Shown here piece by piece: positions 42,337 through 50,554 of a stretch of DNA of 64,000 nucleotides. Each line of letters starts with the position of its first letter. Within the stretch, counting starts at the first letter, position 1. Source of the stretch: B1SED10-225 sp964501415 (GTDB lineage: Bacteria; Bacillota_I; Bacilli_A; Izemoplasmatales; Izemoplasmataceae); the NCBI GenBank assembly GCA_964501415.1, contig CAZCSL010000004.1, forward strand, positions 27,965 through 91,964, written 5' to 3'. The notes under the pieces are model-generated. The model worked only from the letters and a program-made list of their open reading frames with translations, was not told where the DNA came from and did not search any database. The translations under genes and the position numbers were made by a program.

Positions 42337-43346
42337 AATAATTCAGACTCCTTCAACGCTTTTACCGTAGCCTCACCAAGCTGTTTTAATAACACAAAAC
42401 GCACGCCGTTTTGACTTTGTTTTTTATCTAACTTGATATCGGCGATATAATCTTGTGCTTGAAGCAAGGGTTCTTTTATGAGCTTGTAGTCGGTAAGCAA
42501 CTGTTTAACATCATTGTAGATTGATGGATCCGTTACGTTTAGATTACTGCCAATCTTCAGGGCGATTAACATCCCATAACTGATCGCCTCACCATGTAAA
42601 TAGGTTTGATAGTGGTGGGCTTTTTCAATGGCATGCCCAAAGGTATGGCCAAAATTTAACAGTATGCGCTCATTTTGATCATAAGGGTCTTTTGATACCA
42701 AATCCACTTTAATATTAACAGCCTTTGCGATCATTGTTTCATCGATGGGGTCAAAGCGACGGAGTTTTTCATATAAGTCTTTGTTTTTTATGAGTGCTAC
42801 TTTAATGATTTCAGCGATGCCATTATTATATTCGCGCTGATTCAAAGTCTTTAAAAAGGCCGTATCGATAAAGATGAGTTTCGGGCTATAAAAAGCGCCT
42901 ATTAAGTTTTTACCTGCGGGTAGGTCAATGGCAACTTTGCCCCCGATGGCACTATCGACTTGCGCAAGCAAGCTGGTTGGTACTTGCACATAAGCGATAC
43001 CCCGGTAAAGCGTTGCGGCAATAAACCCACCCAAATCCCCCACAACACCCCCACCTACTAACAATAGCAAATGATGGCGTTTAATGCCTTTTTTTAAAAG
43101 CTTCTCAACGATGGCTTGATAATTAGCTAGCGTCTTTGCGGATTCGCCAGCTTTGGTGACGACAAAACGGCACTGATAAGCACTTAGGTGTGTCTCAAGC
43201 TTGTTTTTATAAAGCGCATAGACGTTTTCATCGGTAAAGATGTATAGTTCTTTTTCAGCATAAATACGCTTTAGTTGTTCGCCTAAAGCACTTAAATGAT
43301 CGTTTGTGATGATGATTTCATGGTCATTAAGGGTTTTTTTAATCAT
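42333..43346 (-). CDS. aroB: 3-dehydroquinate synthase
   Basis: About 337 residues. GGGVVGDLGGFIAATLYRGI, VPTSLLAQVDSAIGGKVAIDLP and NFGHTFGHAIEKA, with the zinc ligands Glu and two His, define AroB. NAD and a divalent metal are cofactors. I favour ATG 43346, which overlaps the end of tyrA by 8 bases; an ATG two codons upstream is possible. Operon position second to aroF-tyrA. Confidence 0.97.
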   Translation of the reverse strand: MIKKTLNDHEIIITNDHLSALGEQLKRIYAEKELYIFTDENVYALYKNKLETHLSAYQCRFVVTKAGESAKTLANYQAIVEKLLKKGIKRHHLLLLVGGGVVGDLGGFIAATLYRGIAYVQVPTSLLAQVDSAIGGKVAIDLPAGKNLIGAFYSPKLIFIDTAFLKTLNQREYNNGIAEIIKVALIKNKDLYEKLRRFDPIDETMIAKAVNIKVDLVSKDPYDQNERILLNFGHTFGHAIEKAHHYQTYLHGEAISYGMLIALKIGSNLNVTDPSIYNDVKQLLTDYKLIKEPLLQAQDYIADIKLDKKQSQNGVRFVLLKQLGEATVKALKESELL

Positions 43347-44163
43347 AGGCATCCCGTCTTTTTTTGGCTTTGTTGAGCAAGCGTTTTAAAGCCGTGGTAT
43401 CTTCATTATCAATGGCGGTCTCTAAGGTGTTCAAAGCGGTTTTAAAATCAGTTATCGCCTTGAGTAATGCCCCTTGATTATTAAGGAACAATTCACTCCA
43501 AAGGTCTGCATTTATCTTTGCGATACGCGTTAAGTCCTGATAGGAATTGCCCGTAGCTTCATTCAGTTTTTCTTCATTGGAACCGATCGTAAGACTACAG
43601 GCAATAACATGGGTAAGTTGTGAGGTATAAGCGATGAGCTCATCGTGTTTTTGAGCAGGCATGATTGAAGGGTCTTTAAACTTTAAGTCTGTGGCCAGTT
43701 GTTTTAGTCTTAAGATATCATCTTTTCTTGTTTGAGCGGTTTTTACGATGATGAAATTGGCGTTTTCAAAGATGGTATAGTCTTTGGCATCATACCCTGA
43801 TATCTCTTTGCCGGCCATGGGATGATGAGAGGTGTAATGTAGGTTAGCAGGCAAGCATGTTTCAATTTCTTTTAATAGCCAAGTTTTAATACCACAGACA
43901 TCCGTTAAGGTTTGTTTTGGGTTGAATAGATGCCTATGTTGTCTTAAAAACAAAGGAATATGTTTTGGATAAAGGGCAATAATCACCAAATCGGCCTTTT
44001 TTATATCATTCAGCGAACTATCTTTTTCAATTAACCCATCTTGTTTGGCTTGCTTTAAAATGGTTTCATCTTGGTCATAACCAAAGATTTTATGTTCGGT
44101 TTTTTTAAGGCCTTGTGCATAAGAAGCCCCAATTAATCCTAAACCGACCAAAAAGATATTCAT
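43339..44163 (-). CDS. tyrA: Prephenate dehydrogenase
   Basis: 274 residues, the monofunctional length. The NAD(P) site GLGLIGASYAQGLKK is at 7-21; catalytic His in TSHHPMAGKE (~112) and the AQKHDELIAYTSQLTH segment (~185) are intact. No ACT domain is present, so feedback is not built into this enzyme. Makes 4-hydroxyphenylpyruvate for tyrosine, which fits the Tyr-rich leader peptide controlling this operon. Overlaps aroF by ATGA. Confidence 0.95.
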   Translation of the reverse strand: MNIFLVGLGLIGASYAQGLKKTEHKIFGYDQDETILKQAKQDGLIEKDSSLNDIKKADLVIIALYPKHIPLFLRQHRHLFNPKQTLTDVCGIKTWLLKEIETCLPANLHYTSHHPMAGKEISGYDAKDYTIFENANFIIVKTAQTRKDDILRLKQLATDLKFKDPSIMPAQKHDELIAYTSQLTHVIACSLTIGSNEEKLNEATGNSYQDLTRIAKINADLWSELFLNNQGALLKAITDFKTALNTLETAIDNEDTTALKRLLNKAKKRRDAYD

Positions 44164-45179
44164 GATAATTTCTTTCCAAAGCTTTTGTTTAAGTCTTTAA
44201 GATGGTCCATCATATCGGTGAACTTTGGCAGTTTTAACGATTGTGCGCCATCACTTAAGGCTTTTTCTGGGTCTGGATGGACTTCGACCATCAAGCCGTG
44301 CGCCCCTACCGCGAGGGAAGCTAAGGATAATTTATCGATCATCTGCCAACGGCCAGCCGCATGGGAAGGATCAATGATGATGGGCAGGTGAGATAATTCT
44401 TGGACGGCTAAAACGGCGCTGATATCGAGTGTATTGCGCGTATAGGTCTCAAAGGTTCTAATGCCACGTTCGCACAAAATTACGTTTGCATTGCCCCCAG
44501 CCATAATGTATTCAGCACTCATCAACCACTCTTCTATCGTAGCCGATAATCCGCGTTTTAACAAGATAGGTTTTTGGCTTTTGCTTAAAACTTTAAGCAA
44601 GTTAAAGTTTTGCATGTTTCTAGCCCCCACTTGAATGATATCGACATACTCTTCAAACACAGGCAGCATCTCGGCACTAGGAATTTCACTAATCGTAGCC
44701 ATGCCAAATTCATCGGCCACGCTTCTTAACAGTTTAAGTCCGTCCAAACCCAACCCTTGAAAGGCGTAAGGCGAGGTTCTAGGTTTAAACGCGCCCCCTC
44801 TTAAGATAGAGATGCCTTCATTTTTTAGGTGTTTAGCCGTCTCATAAAGCTGCGCTTTAGATTCGATTGAACAAGGCCCAGCAATGGTCGTGAAATGATT
44901 ACCTCCGATGCGGATTGAATCATTGATTTTGATCACGGTGTCGCTTTCTTTAAAAACGCGTGAGGCGTTTTTAAAGGGCGTTGAGATGCGGGTGATTTTA
45001 TCGACCGCTTCAAACGCATATAGATCATTATGATCAACTTCACTGGTATCGCCAATCACCCCAAAGACAATGACTTGTTCACTACGCATGTCTTTGATTT
45101 GAAAGTTTAACTCCTTTAAATACGTTACGATTCTTTGGTAATCTTTTTGTGTGGCCTTTGGTTTTAATTGAATAATCAT
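44160..45179 (-). CDS. aroF: 3-deoxy-7-phosphoheptulonate synthase, with N-terminal regulatory domain
   Basis: 339 residues. A ferredoxin-like N-terminal domain (~1-75, IQLKPKATQKDYQRIVTYL) precedes the AroAI-beta/KDO8PS-type barrel: AGPCSIES (~102), LRGGAFKPRTSPYAFQG, LLKRGLSAT and DPSHAAGR. This layout matches Thermotoga DAHP synthase, where the N-domain binds Tyr or Phe for feedback. ATG 45179 has GGAG upstream. First gene of the aro-tyr operon, directly behind the attenuator terminator. Confidence 0.95.
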   Translation of the reverse strand: MIIQLKPKATQKDYQRIVTYLKELNFQIKDMRSEQVIVFGVIGDTSEVDHNDLYAFEAVDKITRISTPFKNASRVFKESDTVIKINDSIRIGGNHFTTIAGPCSIESKAQLYETAKHLKNEGISILRGGAFKPRTSPYAFQGLGLDGLKLLRSVADEFGMATISEIPSAEMLPVFEEYVDIIQVGARNMQNFNLLKVLSKSQKPILLKRGLSATIEEWLMSAEYIMAGGNANVILCERGIRTFETYTRNTLDISAVLAVQELSHLPIIIDPSHAAGRWQMIDKLSLASLAVGAHGLMVEVHPDPEKALSDGAQSLKLPKFTDMMDHLKDLNKSFGKKLS

Positions 45180-45210
45180 CAATATCTCTCCTCAACGGTT
45201 TTAGTGTCAT

Positions 45211-45243
45211 AAAAAAAATCCTTGGGCGTCAGACCCAAGGATT
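45211..45243 (-). terminator. Attenuator terminator before aroF
   Basis: On the minus strand AATCCTTGGG / CCCAAGGATT around TCTGACG, then TTTTTTTT. An upstream GGGCGT (45265-45260) is complementary to ACGCCC (45229-45224) in the loop and 3' arm, giving a competing antiterminator. Confidence 0.92.
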
Positions 45244-45309
45244 AAAGATTTTGGTATATACGCCCGCCTATTTACGATGTGCAAAAAGGAGTGCGCTAGC
45301 AATCCCTTT

Positions 45310-45354
45310 TTACCTATAAGCGTAATAATGAAGCGCGTGTGCGTTATTAAACAT
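45310..45354 (-). CDS. Tyrosine leader peptide of the aro operon
   Basis: A 14-codon ORF encoding MFNNAHALHYYAYR, with three Tyr codons among four (TAT TAC GCT TAT) just before the stop, plus one Phe and two His. A GGTG ribosome site lies ~7 bases before the ATG, and the promoter's start site falls ~18 bases upstream. The terminator before aroF follows 70 bases later with an alternative pairing. This is the classic layout of ribosome-mediated attenuation; slow decoding of Tyr codons would favour readthrough into aroF-tyrA. Translation itself is not shown by sequence alone. Confidence 0.8.
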   Translation of the reverse strand: MFNNAHALHYYAYR

Positions 45355-45378
45355 AAGAATCACCACTTTGTTTTCTTT

Positions 45379-45407
45379 ATCCTATCACATCGGTTTTAAA
45401 ATCGCAA
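45379..45407 (-). promoter_or_regulatory. Promoter of the aro operon leader
   Basis: On the minus strand TTGCGA (45407-45402), 17 bases, TAGGAT (45384-45379). It stands between hisJ and the leader peptide; the absence of a good his terminator means some his transcripts may also run into this attenuator. Confidence 0.7.
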
Positions 45408-45441
45408 TCGTTTCAGCTTCCTTTTAAAATGAAAGCGTTAT

Positions 45442-46248
45442 TTATAGTTCTATTTTAATGGGCTTGCGCTTTTTAAATTCAGTGACGTATTTAAAACCCG
45501 CTTTTAGTAATAAAGCTAAGGCTTTATCAAAATCGGCGTATAAGTCCTTGGTTTGATGGGCATCCGAACCTAGGGTGATTATCTCTCCGCCTAAGTCTTT
45601 ATAGCGTTTAATGATTTCATATTTGGGGTGCGTTACACCGAGGTCATAACGCAAACCTGAGGTGTTGATTTCTATGCCTTTTTGTTTTTTTATCAAGGTT
45701 TTTAAAATTTTGTCAATAAGCGGTTGATAATCCGCCATTTGCAAGGATTTATCGTTAAAATCGCCATAACGGATGATGTAATCTAGATGCCCCACTACGT
45801 CATAATTATCATAATTCTCGACCATATCAAGCAGGATTTCAAAGTATCTTTTGTAAGCTTCTTTTTGACTTTTGCCCTTAAAGAAGTCTTGATTGTAAAA
45901 GTCTAAACCATCGCCGGCATGAATAGAAGCAATCACAAAATCAAAAGGGTGCTTATTGATGAGATCATTTAAAGCGTCTTTAATCTTAGGCTGGTATCCG
46001 ACCTCAACGCCCATGCGCACGAAAAAATCATCGCGGTTAAGGGCTTGGATTTCTTTTAGGTAAGTTTCATAATCAGGATAATCCTCGAACAATTCAACGG
46101 GGGTTTGTAAGTCGATGTGATCGGTAAAAGTAATCCCAGGTAACTGCATCATTTTGGCCGTTTTTATATAGGCTTCAAAGCTTGCCTCTTTATTGGCATC
46201 GGGTGAGTAATTAGTGTGAACGTGTTGATCAATGATCGGTCTTTTCAT
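45442..46248 (-). CDS. hisJ: PHP-type histidinol-phosphatase
   Basis: 268 residues. The PHP-domain metal motif HVHTNYSPDANKEASFEAY opens the protein, and FTDHIDLQTP, ASIHAGDG, GHLDYIIRYG and SDAHQTKD supply the further His/Asp ligands. Matches HisK/HisJ of Gram-positives (dephosphorylates histidinol phosphate). It completes the his operon as the last gene, overlapping hisI by 20 bases, so no HisB phosphatase domain is needed. Confidence 0.93.
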   Translation of the reverse strand: MKRPIIDQHVHTNYSPDANKEASFEAYIKTAKMMQLPGITFTDHIDLQTPVELFEDYPDYETYLKEIQALNRDDFFVRMGVEVGYQPKIKDALNDLINKHPFDFVIASIHAGDGLDFYNQDFFKGKSQKEAYKRYFEILLDMVENYDNYDVVGHLDYIIRYGDFNDKSLQMADYQPLIDKILKTLIKKQKGIEINTSGLRYDLGVTHPKYEIIKRYKDLGGEIITLGSDAHQTKDLYADFDKALALLLKAGFKYVTEFKKRKPIKIEL

Positions 46249-46882
46249 TGGCGCGCATCCTTTCGCTTAACTCTTTGAATATTTCATTCAAAGGCAAGTC
46301 TTTTTCTACGAGTAAAACCACTAGATGATAAAGCAAATCGGCGGTTTCTAAACGCAGTTCATCTAAACGGTCGTTTTTAGCGGCGATGATGACTTCGCTA
46401 CTTTCTTCCCCAACTTTTTTCAGTATTTTATCCAAGCCTGATTGAAATAAATAATTGGTATAGCCTTGTTTTTGTGGGTTGGCTTTGCGTGCTTTAATCA
46501 AGTTGAACAAAGCGAATAAAATATCTTTTTCAGGCTGTTTTTCGCCCTGCATAATGGGGTTGTGAAAACAGCTATATTGGTTGGTGTGACAAGCGACGCC
46601 TCTTTGTCTTACCTTTAATAATAAACTATCACCATCACAATCATAATGCAAGGATATTACGCGCTGTGTGTGTCCGCTCGTCTTACCTTTTTTCCACAAG
46701 GTTTGTCTTTTTCTTGAGAAGTAGTGGGCTTCTTGGGTCGCTAGGGTTTTTTGTAGGGCTTCTTTATTCATGTAGGCTTGCATCAAGATCGTTTTGGAAT
46801 CGACATCTTGTGTGACCACAGGAATCAAACCGTCTTGATCAAACGTTAAAGTATTGATATCAAAGGTTGTTTGGTTTAACAT
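46229..46882 (-). CDS. hisI: Bifunctional phosphoribosyl-AMP cyclohydrolase / phosphoribosyl-ATP pyrophosphatase
   Basis: 217 residues, the HisIE fusion. The cyclohydrolase half (1-~112) has MQAYMNKEALQKTL, SRKRQTLWKKGKTSG and the zinc Cys in YDCDGDSLLLKV and GVACHTNQYSCFH. The pyrophosphatase half (~118-210) has KKVGEESSEVIIAAK and ETADLLYHLVVLL. Catalyses steps 2 and 3 of histidine synthesis. AAAGGAGG precedes the ATG, 11 bases after hisF. Confidence 0.97.
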   Translation of the reverse strand: MLNQTTFDINTLTFDQDGLIPVVTQDVDSKTILMQAYMNKEALQKTLATQEAHYFSRKRQTLWKKGKTSGHTQRVISLHYDCDGDSLLLKVRQRGVACHTNQYSCFHNPIMQGEKQPEKDILFALFNLIKARKANPQKQGYTNYLFQSGLDKILKKVGEESSEVIIAAKNDRLDELRLETADLLYHLVVLLVEKDLPLNEIFKELSERMRANEKTDH

Positions 46883-46893
46883 AAGGACCTCCT

Positions 46894-47652
46894 TTATAGT
46901 CTAATGGCAATATTGGCTTGTTTGAGATAAGTTTTCAAAGCTTTGATTTTTATCTCACCGTAATGAAACACCGATGCGGCTAAAACCCCATCGACATCTG
47001 CCTCTTCAATGGCTTCTTTAAAGTGACGCATCTCACCCGCCCCACCAGAGGCGATGATGGGGACATTGGTAGCCTCACCGATTTGTTTTAACAAGCCGAT
47101 GTCATAGCCTTCCTTCGTGCCATCTTTATCCATGCTGTTGATAACCAACTCACCAGCGCCTAAAGCCACCCCTTGTTTCGCCCAAGCCACGGCATCCAAG
47201 TCAGTTTTATCGCGTCCTCCATTTAGATAAACAGAATAACGGTTATCCGCGTTTTGTTTAACATCAATGGATAAGACGACGCATTGTGAACCGTATTTTT
47301 CACTTGCGGCTTTGATCAGATTTGGATTTAAAACAGCTGCGGTATTGATTGACACTTTATCGGCGCCTTTTCGCAAAATGGTTTCAAAATCTTCTAAAGA
47401 CTTGATCCCCCCGCCAACACAAAAAGGAATTTGAATCGTTTTAGCTACTTTTTCTATGAATTCTAAGGAGATTTGTCGTTTTTCATAAGAAGCGGTAATG
47501 TCATAAAAGACCAGCTCATCTGCCCCTTCATCGCTGTAGATTTTGCCGAGTTTTGCAGGGTCTTCAACGTCTTTGATCTCTTGGAATTTTTTGCCTTTGA
47601 CGACCCGACCATCTCTAACATCTAAACAGGGGATGATACGTCTTGCAAGCAT
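46894..47652 (-). CDS. hisF: Imidazole glycerol phosphate synthase, cyclase subunit
   Basis: 252 residues, TIM barrel. ARRIIPCLDVRDGRVVKG with Asp11, the Asp in LSIDVKQNAD (~130), and the two phosphate sites (GGGIKSLEDF, ASGGAGEMRH) are intact. With HisH forms the glutamine-dependent synthase that also releases AICAR. It overlaps hisA by 31 bases and carries its own AAAGGAGG inside hisA. Confidence 0.98.
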   Translation of the reverse strand: MLARRIIPCLDVRDGRVVKGKKFQEIKDVEDPAKLGKIYSDEGADELVFYDITASYEKRQISLEFIEKVAKTIQIPFCVGGGIKSLEDFETILRKGADKVSINTAAVLNPNLIKAASEKYGSQCVVLSIDVKQNADNRYSVYLNGGRDKTDLDAVAWAKQGVALGAGELVINSMDKDGTKEGYDIGLLKQIGEATNVPIIASGGAGEMRHFKEAIEEADVDGVLAASVFHYGEIKIKALKTYLKQANIAIRL

Positions 47653-48350
47653 GTGAATGCCTCCTTTAAGTTGATCCGATTTTCATACAGTGCCTTACCG
47701 ATAATGGCACCATCCAGTCCAATGGCTTTTAAGGTTTTCAGATCATCAAGACGACTGATGCCCCCAGCCGCAATAATCTCAAGTTGGGTTTCTTTTTTTA
47801 GTTTTTCATAAACGGTGGTATTAGGACCTACTAACATACCATCCTTAGCAATATCGGTATAGATGATCGTTTTAATACCGATCGTTTTTAATTCTTTTGC
47901 GAGGGTGATCGCATCCACATTACTTTCTTTTTGCCAACCATGCGAATACACGATACCGTCTTTGGCATCAATCGAGATAACGATACGCCCCGGATATTTT
48001 TTTATCATTTGTTTCAATAAATCAAGGTTTTCTAAAGCGACGGTACTTAAGATGACGCGTTCAATGCCGCTTTCTAACAAAGGTGTAATTTTGTCTAGAG
48101 TGCGCAACCCACCCCCTACTTGCAATTTAACAGGCAGTTTATTCATAGAAAGCACGATATCTAAATTGTTATCCCCAAGGCCTTGTGCGCCATCCAAATC
48201 GATGATATGAAGCCAACGGGTTCCTTGGTTTATCCATTTTTCAGCCACGCTTAAGGGATTATTATCATAGATCGTTTCTTGGTCAAACTTACCTTGGATC
48301 AAACGAACACAGCGTTTGTTTTTTAAATCGATGGCAGGATATAAGTTCAT
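47622..48350 (-). CDS. hisA: ProFAR isomerase
   Basis: 242 residues. NLYPAIDLKNKRCVRLIQG with catalytic Asp8, VGGGLRTLDKI, the second Asp in TDIAKDGMLVGPN (~168) and AAGGISRLDDL are the HisA signatures. It is a TIM-barrel relative of the next gene product, HisF. Overlaps hisH by ATGA; AAGGAG precedes the ATG. Located in the middle of the his operon. Confidence 0.97.
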   Translation of the reverse strand: MNLYPAIDLKNKRCVRLIQGKFDQETIYDNNPLSVAEKWINQGTRWLHIIDLDGAQGLGDNNLDIVLSMNKLPVKLQVGGGLRTLDKITPLLESGIERVILSTVALENLDLLKQMIKKYPGRIVISIDAKDGIVYSHGWQKESNVDAITLAKELKTIGIKTIIYTDIAKDGMLVGPNTTVYEKLKKETQLEIIAAGGISRLDDLKTLKAIGLDGAIIGKALYENRINLKEAFTCLQDVSSPV

Positions 48351-48952
48351 GTCATCATCTCCTTAAAGGCTTTTAGAAGGTTTAAGCCAACTAAAGCACT
48401 TTTTTCAGGGTGAAACTGCATCCCATAGACATTGTCTTTAGCCACGATGGCCGGTATTTTTACCCCATAATCAACATAAGCGATAACATCGTTTAATTGC
48501 TCGGCGTAATAAGAGTGAACAAAATAAACATAATCGCCTTCTTTAACGTGCGATAACCATAAAGAAGTTTTATCCATAAAGGTTAGTTGATTCCACCCCA
48601 TGTGCGGGACTTTTAAAGGGCCCTTTAGCGGTTTGATGATGCCATCTAATATGCCTAAGCCATCCGTGTAGCCATTCTCTTCACTGCCTTGGTATAGAAG
48701 CTGCATGCCCAAACAGATACCCAGTAAAGGTTTTTTCGCTTTGATATGGGCCATGATATCCGGGATTAAACCCGTGTTTTTAAGCGCCTTCATCGCTTCT
48801 TTAAAAGCGCCAACGCCTGGTAGGATCAAGGCTTTTGCTTGTTGGATAGTCGCTTTATCACTTGAGATGACTGTCTTTATTCCAGCGCGTTCAAACCCTT
48901 TTTTAACAGACGCTAAATTGCCGACATCATAATCGATAATCACATTCATCAT
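48347..48952 (-). CDS. hisH: Imidazole glycerol phosphate synthase, glutamine amidotransferase subunit
   Basis: 201 residues. Class I amidotransferase: nucleophile Cys in GICLGMQLLYQ (~80) and His/Glu in MQFHPEKS (~180). VIDYDVGNLASVKKGFERAG opens the protein as in all HisH. Supplies ammonia to HisF. Start ATG 48952 overlaps the hisB stop; the next ATG codon is also possible. Confidence 0.97.
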   Translation of the reverse strand: MMNVIIDYDVGNLASVKKGFERAGIKTVISSDKATIQQAKALILPGVGAFKEAMKALKNTGLIPDIMAHIKAKKPLLGICLGMQLLYQGSEENGYTDGLGILDGIIKPLKGPLKVPHMGWNQLTFMDKTSLWLSHVKEGDYVYFVHSYYAEQLNDVIAYVDYGVKIPAIVAKDNVYGMQFHPEKSALVGLNLLKAFKEMMT

Positions 48953-49527
48953 AACACGCCCTTTGAAGAATTAACGGCATCACCGGCGATGACTAATGCT
49001 TCACTTAGCGCTTTGCCAAAAGCTTTGAATATCGCTTCAATCTTGTGGTGTTCATTCTCACCAAACAACAAATCAATATGTAGCGTCATGCGTGCATTGG
49101 CACTTAGCGCTTTGAAAAACTCTTTGATATTTTGTGTCTCCATCGACCCGATACGCTCCCTGATCAAAGGCACTCGGTAGCCTAGGTAAGGTCGGTTTGA
49201 TAAATCGATCACCACTCTGGCTAAGCTTTCATCCATCGGCAACGTGATTTCACTATAGCGTTTCAACCCTTTATTCTTTGTGATGATTTGATTGAGACAA
49301 TCACCGAGTAAAAGACCGATATCCTCAACGGTATGATGATCATCAACCTCAATGTCGCCCTGTGCATTGATTTTAAGATCAAAATCACCGTGAAAGGCCA
49401 TTAAACTAAGCATGTGGTCCAAAAATGGCACCTTGGTGTCGATAGCGATGTTTCTTTGGCCATCAAGATTCAATGCAATCTCAATTTGTGTTTCTTTGGT
49501 ATTTCGACTCAACGTGATTTTACGCAT
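48949..49527 (-). CDS. hisB: Imidazoleglycerol-phosphate dehydratase
   Basis: 192 residues, the monofunctional form. The two metal-binding His motifs DDHHTVEDIG (~60) and GENEHHKIEA (~160), with FLDHMLSLMAFHG, are intact. Without a fused phosphatase domain; HisJ serves that step. AAAGGAGG lies before the ATG inside hisC, which it overlaps by 8 bases. Confidence 0.98.
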   Translation of the reverse strand: MRKITLSRNTKETQIEIALNLDGQRNIAIDTKVPFLDHMLSLMAFHGDFDLKINAQGDIEVDDHHTVEDIGLLLGDCLNQIITKNKGLKRYSEITLPMDESLARVVIDLSNRPYLGYRVPLIRERIGSMETQNIKEFFKALSANARMTLHIDLLFGENEHHKIEAIFKAFGKALSEALVIAGDAVNSSKGVL

Positions 49528-50554
49528 CTTTTGTGACCTCCTTTAAGGTATTGAAACAACGTTCATTATCTTTTTTATCGCCAAGGCTTAAGCGGTAGTA
49601 ATCTTGCAAGGGAGCGCTGAATTTGCGAATCAATAACCCACGGTCAACTAGTTTTTCATATAAGTCTTTTTGTTTTGATTTAAAGAAGATGAAATTTCCT
49701 TTTGAAGGCCATACTTCAAGATTTAAAGACTGAAGCTTTGTGATCATCTCATCGCGCTCAGTTTTGATGCGTATCAAATGTTCATGGATGATATCTAGCT
49801 GACTTAAGGCGTATTGGCCAACCGCCTGAGTTAAAACATTTAGGTTATAAGGCGATTTTACGGCCTTCATGGTACTGATTAGGGCTTGGTTGGCCAGTAA
49901 GAATCCCAAGCGAATACCGGCTAGGCCAAATGCTTTGGATAAGCTTCTTAAAACGATCAAACGATCAAAGGTATCTAGATATTTCAACATCGATTGCTTG
50001 GGGTCATAAAATTCGATGTAAGCCTCATCAACGACGATTAAAGCTTGGGTGTTTTGGATGACTTTTTTGATCTCTGCTGGTTTAAATACACTGCCAGTAG
50101 GATTGTTGGGGCTACAAAGTATGATGATTTTTGGTTTGATTTTTTGCGCTTCTTTAATTATACGATCGACATCAAAGTCAAAGGGCGCTTTGGTATTTAA
50201 GGGGACATATTCACCATTATAGATTTCGGTGAAGACTCGGTACATCGTGAAGCTGGGTTCAAAACTCAATACCTTCTCTCCCGCCTCTAAATAAGTTTTA
50301 AAGATAAGTTCTAGCATTTCTGAAGACCCATTGCCCGCAATCATGTTTTTTGTTGGGACGCCGTAGTAACTAGAAGCGGCATTTCTTAAAGCGGTGGCAT
50401 GATTATCGGGATAACGGTTCAAGGCGTTGGGTAATGTTTTTTTGAAACCCTCTAATAGATGAACCGTCGCTTCATTGGCATCAAGTTTAACCGACCATGG
50501 TATCGCTTTAGTTCGGTAGCTCTTTAAAGTTTGAACGCTTTTTTTAGCTTCCAT
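49520..50554 (-). CDS. hisC: Histidinol-phosphate aminotransferase
   Basis: About 344 residues, PLP-dependent fold type I. CSPNNPTGSVF, VVDEAYIEF, the PLP lysine in RSLSKAFGLAGIRLG and the C-terminal RKFSAP/RLSLGDKKDN are intact. ATG 50554 was chosen because GGTGAT lies 4 bases upstream, overlapping the end of hisD by 11 bases. Fourth enzyme gene of the operon. Confidence 0.96.
   Translation of the reverse strand: MEAKKSVQTLKSYRTKAIPWSVKLDANEATVHLLEGFKKTLPNALNRYPDNHATALRNAASSYYGVPTKNMIAGNGSSEMLELIFKTYLEAGEKVLSFEPSFTMYRVFTEIYNGEYVPLNTKAPFDFDVDRIIKEAQKIKPKIIILCSPNNPTGSVFKPAEIKKVIQNTQALIVVDEAYIEFYDPKQSMLKYLDTFDRLIVLRSLSKAFGLAGIRLGFLLANQALISTMKAVKSPYNLNVLTQAVGQYALSQLDIIHEHLIRIKTERDEMITKLQSLNLEVWPSKGNFIFFKSKQKDLYEKLVDRGLLIRKFSAPLQDYYRLSLGDKKDNERCFNTLKEVTKDA

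Noticed and set aside
45211..45407. T-box before aroF
   Set aside because: No T-box sequence (GGTGG-ACCGCG type) and no stem I core; a coding leader with Tyr codons and a competing hairpin explain the region instead.
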